Part shown: piece after piece, positions 7,613 through 13,566 of the stretch
How the letters are laid out: each line of letters begins with the position of its first letter
Numbering within the stretch: the first letter of the stretch is position 1
Assembly (NCBI GenBank): GCA_002292265.1
Contig: DBBQ01000030.1
Location: 1 to 13,566 of the forward strand
DNA from: Flavobacteriaceae bacterium UBA980
GTDB lineage: Bacteria; Bacteroidota; Bacteroidia; Flavobacteriales; Flavobacteriaceae
DNA length: 13,566 nt
Direction of reading: 5' to 3'
Made by a program: the position numbers and the translations under genes
Notes under the pieces: generated by a model
Told to the model about the DNA's origin: nothing
Database searches by the model: none
The model's input: only the letters and a program-made list of their open reading frames with translations

Positions 7613-10597
7613 TTACAATTGCTTTTTGATTTCATCGAATTGCGCAGTTAATTCTGCAAAACGGTCAAAGGCATCTTGACCCAATGCCTGATCTGCTCTT
7701 GTCGTCATTCCGTACAGATATCTCAATTGATCAATCAACATAGGCTGTCTATACGTTCCCTCTTTTGTTTCCAATTGGCCAAGAGTACGTTCTAGGGAAG
7801 CTGATTTACGCTTTTTGGATTTTTTCTTAGAGATTGAAAGGTTGATTTCTTCTGCCAATTGATTGGCTTCTTTTATTTTATCGACAAGTTTTAGCTGAAA
7901 CTCTTCAAGTTGTTCTAAGGCAGCATCGGGGGTGTCTGCATTGGGATCTTTTACAACAACAAACTCTTCTGTTAAGATGGGACGCTGGTCCACTGCAAGC
8001 TGAACTTTATATTTTCCAGGTTTCACCAAAGGTCCACGAAGGTTTTTTCCGTTTTCGCTCCCTACAATTCCTTGATGTCGCAAATCCCACCGAAAGCGAT
8101 TGTACCCTTTATTGCGTGTAACGTTTGAAGTTTTAATTACCGTAAACTCACTTAGTTGCATATTGTATTCATTGGTGTCTTCTTCTGCTTCTGAATCATT
8201 TGTATAGGAATTGATCATTTTTCCTTCTTCATCAAAAATGGAAATAGAAACGTTCTCATGCTCTTTTTTGTTCAAATAATATGTAATAAAAACGCCAGGT
8301 GTTAGGTATTCATTAACTTTAGATCGTGGAAGTCTGTAACGGAATCGGACGGTTTCGTTAGGTATGATTAATGTAGGCTGAGCCGGGTTTACATCCGTTC
8401 TCAAAAATTGAATGTCATCCAAAATCCAAAAAGACCTTCCCATGGTAGAAAGTACAAGATCGTTCCGGTGAATTTTGAGATCCGTAATCGGAGTGATGGG
8501 TAAGTTTTTTTGAAACTCAGTCCAAGAATCACCTGCATCTTTTGAGAGGTACATTCCAAATTCAGTTCCTGCAAAGAGCAAGCCTTCTCGAATGGGATCT
8601 TCGCGTACTACTCGAACGGGGTAATTGTTAGGGATTCCGTTGACAATCAGCTTCCAAGTCTCTCCTTTATCTTTTGTCCGATAAATGTGAGACGCCCAAT
8701 CCCCTAATTGATAGCGCAAAATGGTGACATAAGCTGTGTTTGGGTCGTGTTTTGAAGGCTCTACAGAATCCACCCGACCGCCTCCTAGAACATTTTTGGG
8801 TGTCACATTTTTCCAACTTGTTCCCCCATCCTCTGTCATATGAACCAAGCCATCATTGGACCCTACCCAAATCTGCCCTTCTTTTAATCGGGATTCTCTG
8901 ATGGAGTAAATCGTGCTATAAAATTCTTCTCCTGTAATGTCTCGAGTAATGGGAGCTCCTGAAATGACTTGCTTTGAAGGGTCGAATTCAGTTAAATCAG
9001 GAGAAATCTGTTTCCAATTTACCCCCCCGTCTGTGGTTTTATGAAGAAATTGAGACCCGTGGTAAATCACGTTTTCATCATGTGGAGAAATATGTATGGG
9101 CGATACTCTTTGAAATCGATATTTTAAATCCTTGGGATTGTGGCCGTACATATTTTGTGCCCCAACATAATATTGTTTTTCTTGCCCTGTTTTTTTATTG
9201 TACACACTAAACCTCCCTTTACAATTGGAATACACGATGTCGGGATTGGTTGGATGCGGTACTGCGGGACCTGTTTCACACCCTCCCGTTGAAAGAATCC
9301 AAGCATTGGGTCCAGCTTGAATGGGAAAGGGAGGCTGACTAGGAACAGAAACGGTACTGTAGTTGTCCTGCTGCCCACCGTATAGCCAATAGGGATATTG
9401 GTTGTCCACTTCTACTTGGTAAATCTCAGCAGTAGGTTGGTTGAATTGAGTGGTCCAGCTAGCTCCCGAATTGAACGTGATGTTTCCTCCTCCATCATTG
9501 GATTGGATCCAAATATTTTCGTTTTTAGGGTTGATCCAGAGGTCGTGGTTGTCACCGTGTGGGGTGCTTTTGATTTCCCAGGTTTTACCTGCGTCTTGTG
9601 AAGCCATAAATCGATTGGCGCTGGAATACACAACATCTGCGTTGTTTGGATGAGCGTAAATATTACAATAATAAAAGGGTCGGTTCACCAGTTCCTTTCT
9701 ATGGCTCATCGCTTTAAATTGCCCTCCATTATCATAAGACACATATACGCCGCCTTGACCTTGGTCTGCTTCAATCAGCGCGTAGAGTCGGTTGGGATCT
9801 GCGGGAGTTACCGCTAAATCAATTTTTCCAATATTCCCCGTGGGAAGTCCTTCAGATAACTTGATCCAACTTTTACCCTCATCCATGGACTTGTATATTC
9901 CCCCCGCTTTGGAACCACTTATAATGGTCCAAGGCTTGCGATCTACTTCCCAAGAAGCCGCATAGAGGATGTCTGGATTTTCAGGAGAAAATTCAAAGTC
10001 CACAATTCCAATTTTGTCCGAAATAAAAAGAACATTCTCCCAGGTTTTTCCTCCATCTGTGGTTTTGTAGAGCCCTCGTTCACTGTTGGGCTGAAACGCC
10101 TGTCCGATGGCCGCTACATAAACTGTATCGGGATTTTCTGGATGAATTTTTACCGCACCAATTTGACCTGTATTTTCAAGTCCTACAAACTCCCAACTGG
10201 AGCCGGCATCTTTTGATTTATAGACTCCCTTACCCACTATTACATTAGAGCGAATTCCATCTGAACCAGTCCCGACAAATAAAACGGAAGGATCTTTTTG
10301 AAACACATCGATAGAACCGATGGAGGGGGATTTGAAATAACCATCGCTAATGTTATTCCAGTTTAAACCTCCGTCGGTCGTTTTCCACAAACCTCCCCCT
10401 GTTGTTCCCAAGTAAAAAGTAAATTGAGCCTCAGTTACCCCACAAACTGCTGTGGCTCTCCCTCCTCTTGTGGGACCCACATTTCTATATTTTAATTCCT
10501 TAAATTCAACATCCGTTGTTTCTTGACCAACTAAATTGTGAGATGTAAAAGTAAATACGGTGAATAAAAGGAGAAGTCTTTGAAATCGTTTCAACAT
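7613..10597 (-). CDS. secreted Asp-box (BNR) / VPS10-sortilin-type beta-propeller protein
   Basis: Product of 994 residues. Residues 1-25 are a signal peptide (FQRLLLLFTVFTFTSHNLVGQ). Residues ~30-735 are a beta-propeller with ten Asp-boxes (S/T-x-D-x-G-x-x-W/F): TTDGGLNW 73, SKDAGSSW 128, TTDGGKTW 179, SMDEGKSW 237, SYDNGGQF 287, SQDAGKTW 333, TTDGGVNW 521, TEDGGTSW 588, TKDKGETW 641 and SKDAGDSW 685, plus a degenerate one near 372. This resembles the sortilin/VPS10 propeller family often labelled 'glycosyl hydrolase, BNR repeat', but a sialidase catalytic set is not evident and hydrolase activity is unproven. A beta-rich module covers ~740-885. A helical, charged tail (~890-994) carries KKKSKKRK (~924-931). 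I see no type IX secretion tail. ATG 10597 is chosen over the in-frame GTG at 10627 because that GTG sits inside the -7 promoter element. The gene is monocistronic and convergent with the DUF5916 gene. Confidence 0.87.
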   Translation of the reverse strand: MLKRFQRLLLLFTVFTFTSHNLVGQETTDVEFKELKYRNVGPTRGGRATAVCGVTEAQFTFYLGTTGGGLWKTTDGGLNWNNISDGYFKSPSIGSIDVFQKDPSVLFVGTGSDGIRSNVIVGKGVYKSKDAGSSWEFVGLENTGQIGAVKIHPENPDTVYVAAIGQAFQPNSERGLYKTTDGGKTWENVLFISDKIGIVDFEFSPENPDILYAASWEVDRKPWTIISGSKAGGIYKSMDEGKSWIKLSEGLPTGNIGKIDLAVTPADPNRLYALIEADQGQGGVYVSYDNGGQFKAMSHRKELVNRPFYYCNIYAHPNNADVVYSSANRFMASQDAGKTWEIKSTPHGDNHDLWINPKNENIWIQSNDGGGNITFNSGASWTTQFNQPTAEIYQVEVDNQYPYWLYGGQQDNYSTVSVPSQPPFPIQAGPNAWILSTGGCETGPAVPHPTNPDIVYSNCKGRFSVYNKKTGQEKQYYVGAQNMYGHNPKDLKYRFQRVSPIHISPHDENVIYHGSQFLHKTTDGGVNWKQISPDLTEFDPSKQVISGAPITRDITGEEFYSTIYSIRESRLKEGQIWVGSNDGLVHMTEDGGTSWKNVTPKNVLGGGRVDSVEPSKHDPNTAYVTILRYQLGDWASHIYRTKDKGETWKLIVNGIPNNYPVRVVREDPIREGLLFAGTEFGMYLSKDAGDSWTEFQKNLPITPITDLKIHRNDLVLSTMGRSFWILDDIQFLRTDVNPAQPTLIIPNETVRFRYRLPRSKVNEYLTPGVFITYYLNKKEHENVSISIFDEEGKMINSYTNDSEAEEDTNEYNMQLSEFTVIKTSNVTRNKGYNRFRWDLRHQGIVGSENGKNLRGPLVKPGKYKVQLAVDQRPILTEEFVVVKDPNADTPDAALEQLEEFQLKLVDKIKEANQLAEEINLSISKKKSKKRKSASLERTLGQLETKEGTYRQPMLIDQLRYLYGMTTRADQALGQDAFDRFAELTAQFDEIKKQL

Positions 10598-10626
10598 TTT
10601 AAAAGGTATAAAGGGTTCGTAAAACA

Positions 10627-10634
10627 CAAATATA
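10627..10634 (-). promoter_or_regulatory. -7 promoter element of the BNR/VPS10 gene
   Basis: Minus-strand TATATTTG is an exact TANNTTTG match. Transcription would start about 6 bases on, near 10620, giving a leader of roughly 23 bases before the ATG at 10597. A -33 TTG is not present at 19 bases. The element overlaps the upstream GTG at 10627, which argues against that codon as a start. Confidence 0.5.
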
Positions 10635-10898
10635 TTAAGTTCAGAGGAGTACTTCTTTTATAAAACAGTTTAAAATATAGTTTTGACAACTAAACTTTTC
10701 CCCTGTTTTTTGAGAATTGTGTCCTTAAGGTTTTGTTGGGTTAAAAAAAATAATTGCAAAATACTTCGATTGTAATTTATATTCCCGCACCTATCCACAA
10801 ATCCCCTAAATAACACTCTTTAAAACCACTACATAGGAACCTGAGGATATGACAATGATATCAATGAATTAAGAAGGATTTGAGTTGAGGTCATTGGT
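10635..10898. other. AT-rich intergenic stretch without a supported gene
   Basis: I read all frames here and found only ORFs of about 20 codons or fewer, none with a convincing leader or composition. No tRNA-like fold, insertion-sequence end or clear long repeat is visible. Its left edge adjoins the BNR promoter and its right edge the terminator of the 10952-11731 gene. It may hold upstream control of the BNR gene, but nothing specific can be pointed to. Confidence 0.5.
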
Positions 10899-10927
10899 AA
10901 AAAAAAAGCCCTCCACTTCGTAGGGCT
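10899..10927 (-). terminator. intrinsic terminator of the duplicated-domain secreted protein gene
   Basis: On the minus strand, the stem AGCCCT (10927-10922) and AGGGCT (10912-10907) closes a 9-base loop and is followed directly by a run of eight T (10906-10899). It lies about 25 bases past the stop codon at 10952. This is the only textbook rho-independent terminator I can see in the window. Confidence 0.85.
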
Positions 10928-10951
10928 AATTTTATTAATACATTACTTTAA

Positions 10952-11731
10952 TTACCATGCAAAATGAACCAATTCCATATTCATACTGCCATGAAATTTT
11001 CTACTAGCTATTCCATATTTTACCGCCATTTCTTCAGCAAAAGTTGGATTCCATTTAACTTCTGGGGCATCAGGGTTTACTATTTCAGTGATAATATGGG
11101 TAACAGGTTTGTAAGCATTATCAGTACGATCAATAATTTCATTTAATTCCCAATAAAGTCTTGATTTTGTTTCTTTATGATAGGGTGCAAAAAGTTTGTT
11201 TTCAAAGTCTACATAATCTTCATTCAATTGCTCTACACCTATATAAGTCGCTTTAATTCCTGGTGCAGGTGCTGCTCCATCAGCGAGAAAAGCTCCCAAT
11301 CCTTTAAGGGTATAAGTAACCGATTTCTTACGATATTTGTTATCCATAGTCTGTTGGGTATATTTTTTTACAATAGATCTTTTAGTTTTGCCTTTGTGAG
11401 CAACTTTAATTTCGTTTTCCCACCATTCGGTAGCTTTAGAACTCATCGCATTCATTTGCTCCTCATTAGCAAAAATATTATATATCAAATAATTTGCCCA
11501 ACCCTTATTTTCTTCTGTTGGTAAAACTTTCCATACGAACCAAGCAATTTGCTTGCCTTCTTTAACGTGTTTTTCTTTAATAGTTTTCCAAAACTCTTCA
11601 AAATCAACATACTCATTATCAAGCCCTTCGTTTAACGTAACTTCTTCTACTTGACGGTAGACGGAGGACCAATCTTGAGCTTGGAGGCCAAGTGATAGAA
11701 TAAAAATAATAGCAAAAAATAGTTTTTTCAT
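10952..11731 (-). CDS. secreted protein of unrecognised family with internal duplication
   Basis: Product of 259 residues. Residues 1-19 are a signal peptide (MKKLFFAIIFILSLGLQAQ), with cleavage expected before DW. I do not recognise the family. Two related halves can be aligned by eye. The first, ~28-95, contains NEYVDFEEFWKTIKEKH, then AWFVWKVL and NYLIYNIF. The second, ~160-222, contains EDYVDFENKLFAPYHKE, then LYWELNEII and THIITEIV. Helix plus paired strands twice over would suit a tandem ferredoxin-like (dimeric alpha-beta barrel type) fold, but that is inference from pattern only. The segment between the halves (~105-145) is basic. There are no cysteines, no lipobox and no enzymatic motif. 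ATG 11731 places the signal peptide at the N-terminus behind an AT-rich leader. It has its own terminator and a possible promoter (TTG 11816-11814, TATTTTG 11793-11787), so it is probably monocistronic. Confidence 0.8.
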   Translation of the reverse strand: MKKLFFAIIFILSLGLQAQDWSSVYRQVEEVTLNEGLDNEYVDFEEFWKTIKEKHVKEGKQIAWFVWKVLPTEENKGWANYLIYNIFANEEQMNAMSSKATEWWENEIKVAHKGKTKRSIVKKYTQQTMDNKYRKKSVTYTLKGLGAFLADGAAPAPGIKATYIGVEQLNEDYVDFENKLFAPYHKETKSRLYWELNEIIDRTDNAYKPVTHIITEIVNPDAPEVKWNPTFAEEMAVKYGIASRKFHGSMNMELVHFAW

Positions 11732-11786
11732 TTTAATTGATTTATGGTTAATAATATTAACAAGATATGGACAATAGGATTAATTT

Positions 11787-11816
11787 CAAAATACGTTATA
11801 TACTTTCCCTAAACAA
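11787..11816 (-). promoter_or_regulatory. possible promoter of the duplicated-domain secreted protein gene
   Basis: Minus-strand TTG (11816-11814), a 20-base spacer and TATTTTG (11793-11787). The downstream box is one base shorter than the TANNTTTG consensus. The predicted start would leave a leader of nearly 50 bases before the ATG at 11731. Confidence 0.3.
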
Positions 11817-11898
11817 CGCCCCCTAAAAGAAAAATCGTTTTATTTCAAGTAGGGGGTTCGACTGTAACAAATTCCGCATCTAACTTTTTAGCTTTTTA

Positions 11899-12159
11899 TT
11901 AAATAGGGCTGCGACCAGTATAAATATCGCTCCTATAATTCTTAGGCTTATTAAATATTGATTCTTGCTCTTCTTGATTCCAATTGTAGTACACCTTAAG
12001 ATAGTATGCATCCAAGCAAATAGATAGATTGATATAGTAGTCCGCAATATCCTCGCCTTTCTTAATCAATCCTTTATCGTACCACAGCTCGCTATCCTTG
12101 CATATTTTAAAGCCCCATTCATCCGCCAGAATCTTCCATTGCCCCCGTTTTGGCTTGAA
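11899..12159 (-). pseudogene. 3' fragment of an unidentified gene, start lost
   Basis: A minus-strand frame is open for 86 codons, from just after a TAA at 12162-12160 to a TAA stop at 11901-11899. It has no plausible start codon in its first part. The reading is protein-like: [19 protein letters not shown], later YYINLSICLDAYYLKVYY, ending YTGRSPI. It begins in the area where aconitase homology ends, and in a different frame. The simplest reading is the C-terminal remainder of another gene brought here by a deletion or recombination. The portion right of about 12140 is aconitase DNA read out of frame, so the genuine fragment is probably 11899 to ~12140. I cannot name the parent family. Confidence 0.5.
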
Positions 12160-12451
12160 TTAGGTGGTCACAGTGTACAGTTGTAGGAACCGCTACTTTG
12201 GGTTTTCCCGCTTGCATGAATTGCAATAAAGCCATTTGTGCCGTAGCGTCCTGACACGCAATACGGTCTGGAGCAAAGTCCACATAATCTTTTCTTCGAT
12301 TAAATGTGCGGTCCGATTTCCCATCCCAAAGGTGGGAATACAATATCTTTTCTGAGGCTGTTAAAGGTTTTCCAGTAAGTTTTCTTGCTGCTTCTACGCG
12401 CTCTTCCAGTCGCGCATACACTGTTTTGATCATTTCGATATCAAAAGCCAT
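12119..12451 (-). pseudogene. acn: truncated aconitate hydratase (N-terminal ~104 residues only)
   Basis: Residues 1-104 read as the start of a mitochondrial-type aconitase, the TCA-cycle enzyme that isomerises citrate to isocitrate. Visible landmarks are [31 protein letters not shown] and [15 protein letters not shown]67 and D95-H96 correspond to active-site Gln72, Asp100 and His101 of the pig enzyme. After A104 the homology stops and only MEDSGG and a stop follow. The family is about 750 residues long. The three cysteines that hold the 4Fe-4S cluster lie far downstream and are missing, so the product cannot be an aconitase. The surviving part shows no internal stop or frameshift and still has its promoter, which suggests a recent event. 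An intact copy would be expected elsewhere in the genome. ATG 12451 is the normal family start (MAFDIEMIK). Confidence 0.85.
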
Positions 12452-12473
12452 AAAAATTCAATTTTTGTTTTCA

Positions 12474-12481
12474 CAAAATTA
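12474..12481 (-). promoter_or_regulatory. -7 promoter element of the truncated aconitase gene
   Basis: Minus-strand TAATTTTG is an exact match to TANNTTTG. It predicts a transcript starting near 12468, about 17 bases before the ATG at 12451. No -33 TTG is evident at 19-20 bases. Its survival means the aconitase fragment is probably still transcribed. Confidence 0.45.
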
Positions 12482-12589
12482 CAAAGTAAACTTTTGTGAT
12501 TTTGTTGATTCTACTATTAATTAAACGAGGAAAAAGAGGCTTTTATTCAACGCTACTACCTCAAACTCCGAATGGAATCTAATAGTTGT

Positions 12590-12603
12590 TTTAATCGATT
12601 AAA
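12590..12603. repeat. 14-bp perfect palindrome in the acn'-LamG intergenic region
   Basis: TTTAATCGATTAAA is its own reverse complement. It lies between the divergent aconitase fragment and the LamG gene, about 117 bases upstream of the latter's start. It could bind a dimeric regulator, but the sequence is AT-rich and such palindromes arise by chance. No second copy was seen nearby. Confidence 0.3.
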
Positions 12604-12719
12604 TTTTGTGAAAGGCTATTATTTAAAGATAAAAAATCAGTTAGATAGATAGAAATACCCTAATTTTAGGTCTTTCCATTTTAGTTTTATTTATTTGGAG
12701 ACTTGATTTTTTGGTTATA

Positions 12720-13566
12720 ATGGAGATATTAAGAGAATATATATTTAGGCTTTCAACATGGATAATGATTTTTTCTATTTTAAATTCTTTTTTTTCCTAT
12801 TCTCAAAGTTCAACATATTCTACAACCCTAGAACTTGACGGATCATCTTCTTTTATTGAAATACCTTCTTCAACAGATCTTAAATTTGATTCTGATAAAT
12901 TTACTCTTGAAGCATGGATTAAAATTGAAAATGGCCCTTCGTCTAGTAGCACTTATGGTGATTTTATTTTCAGAAAGAGAGATGATTGGAGTCTTGCAAT
13001 TAAAAATATAGATGGATCACTCTTTTTAAGAGGTAGATTTAGAAGGGATCATAGTGGTAATTGGCCAGAGGTTGTGTCATCACAATCAATTTCAACGGGC
13101 ACTTGGTATCATATCGCATTTACTAATTCTGTATCAGATCAAAGGATAAGAATTTACATAAATGGAAGTCTTGACAAAGAAGAATCCTGGTCATCTGGAG
13201 GATATGGATTGACTTCATGGAATAATCAAGTTGGAGTTGGAGCGAGTATTTGGAATGGAAGTGATAATCCGACTAATTTTTTTGACGGTGAAATCAGTGA
13301 TGTACGCTTTTGGGATTCTGAAAGAACTCAATCGGATATTAATTATTATAAAAATTCAACTCTCAATACAAATTCAACTCTTAAATTATATTACAAATTA
13401 AATGAAGGTCAAGGATCTACAGTAAATGACTTTAGTGGAAACTCAATTAATGGAACTTTATATGGTTCGTATCAATGGAAAACTACTGATACCATATCAC
13501 CTACTGTTACTTTGACTGAAAGCGATTATGATAATATTCTAGCCAATTCAGATGTAGTAACATTTA
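12720..13566 (+). CDS. secreted LamG-domain protein with Ig-like repeat, 3' end cut by window edge
   Basis: The frame is open for 282 codons from ATG 12720 to the right edge with no stop. Residues 1-29 look like a signal peptide (basic MEILREYIFR, hydrophobic WIMIFSILNSFF, then SYSQ). Residues ~35-250 form a concanavalin-A/LamG-like (Laminin_G_3 type) domain: LELDGSSSFIEIPSS, FTLEAWIKIENG, GTWYHIAFTNS, IRIYINGSLD, FFDGEISDVRFWDSERTQ, then LYYKLNEGQGSTVNDFSG. The visible C-terminus, SPTVTLTESDYDNILANSD, opens an Ig-like repeat of the kind found in long flavobacterial surface proteins. Such proteins usually bind glycans or mediate adhesion and leave by type IX secretion; the sorting tail would be beyond the window. 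Composition is far more AT-rich than the genes to the left (17 of 60 and 21 of 60 G+C in two sampled lines, against 27 of 60 in a line of the first DUF5916 gene), hinting at foreign origin. Confidence 0.85.
   Translation, partial: MEILREYIFRLSTWIMIFSILNSFFSYSQSSTYSTTLELDGSSSFIEIPSSTDLKFDSDKFTLEAWIKIENGPSSSSTYGDFIFRKRDDWSLAIKNIDGSLFLRGRFRRDHSGNWPEVVSSQSISTGTWYHIAFTNSVSDQRIRIYINGSLDKEESWSSGGYGLTSWNNQVGVGASIWNGSDNPTNFFDGEISDVRFWDSERTQSDINYYKNSTLNTNSTLKLYYKLNEGQGSTVNDFSGNSINGTLYGSYQWKTTDTISPTVTLTESDYDNILANSDVVTF

Noticed and set aside
9124..9653. Several overlapping open frames of 67-84 codons on both strands within the BNR gene
   Set aside because: They fall inside a long, domain-rich coding sequence and have no family similarity or start context of their own. 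They are shadow frames.
10627..10629. GTG as the start of the BNR protein, giving 10 extra residues
   Set aside because: It overlaps an exact -7 promoter element, so it would not be in the mRNA. The ATG at 10597 gives a compact signal peptide.
11177..11524. 115-codon open frame on the plus strand opposite the secreted protein gene
   Set aside because: Its translation is rich in Phe, Ile, Ser and Cys with no motif or leader, as expected for the antisense of a Lys/Glu-rich gene. The minus-strand gene has a signal peptide, promoter and terminator.
13352..13381. 12-base direct repeat (AAATTCAACTCT) with an 18-base period in the LamG gene
   Set aside because: Only two copies, in frame, encoding NSTL-type repeats in a low-complexity loop of the domain. 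This is ordinary for AT-rich surface-protein genes and not a mobile or CRISPR repeat.

Overview
The window looks like chromosomal DNA of a member of the Flavobacteriia (Bacteroidota). Three things point there. Several products carry short signal peptides ending in a Gln (…HSQ, …LAQ, …FSQ, …LQAQ). The families are typical of marine flavobacteria: CBM9-like/DUF5916 outer-membrane proteins, BNR/VPS10-type 'glycosyl hydrolase' proteins and LamG/Ig-like surface proteins. Two genes have exact matches to the Bacteroidota -7 promoter element TANNTTTG, and classical Shine-Dalgarno sites are largely absent. A species cannot be named from this.

Layout. Bases 1-21 are the 5' end of a tRNA gene on the minus strand, running off the left edge. 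Then follow a secreted M20 metallopeptidase (-, 186-1688); a CBM9-like/DUF5916 protein (+, 1799-4015); a PLP-dependent D-threonine aldolase/D-serine dehydratase-like enzyme (-, 4055-5158); a second, clearly diverged CBM9-like/DUF5916 protein (+, 5329-7605); a secreted Asp-box/VPS10-type beta-propeller protein (-, 7613-10597); and a secreted protein of no recognised family with an internal duplication (-, 10952-11731, with a good intrinsic terminator at its 3' end). The strand alternates gene by gene over the first 10.6 kb, so each gene is probably transcribed on its own. The convergent pairs are very tightly packed, with gaps of 39 and 7 bases.

The right end changes character. Bases 11899-12451 hold a chimeric remnant: the promoter and first ~104 codons of a mitochondrial-type aconitase joined to the 3' end of an unrelated, unidentified gene in another frame. 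Beyond it, an AT-rich secreted LamG-domain protein with the start of an Ig-like repeat (+, from 12720) runs off the right edge. I read this end as a rearranged or accessory segment next to a conserved, secretion-oriented region.

How the genes work together. Five of the seven substantial proteins have export signals and domains that suggest handling of peptides, glycans or surface polymers at the envelope. The cytoplasmic PLP enzyme would act on D-amino acids or beta-hydroxy-amino acids. This is a thematic link, not a demonstrated pathway. I found no CRISPR array, complete transposon, toxin-antitoxin pair or recognisable defence system. The least ordinary objects are the aconitase fusion scar, the unclassified duplicated secreted protein, and the two DUF5916 genes that both lack an ATG directly in front of the signal peptide.
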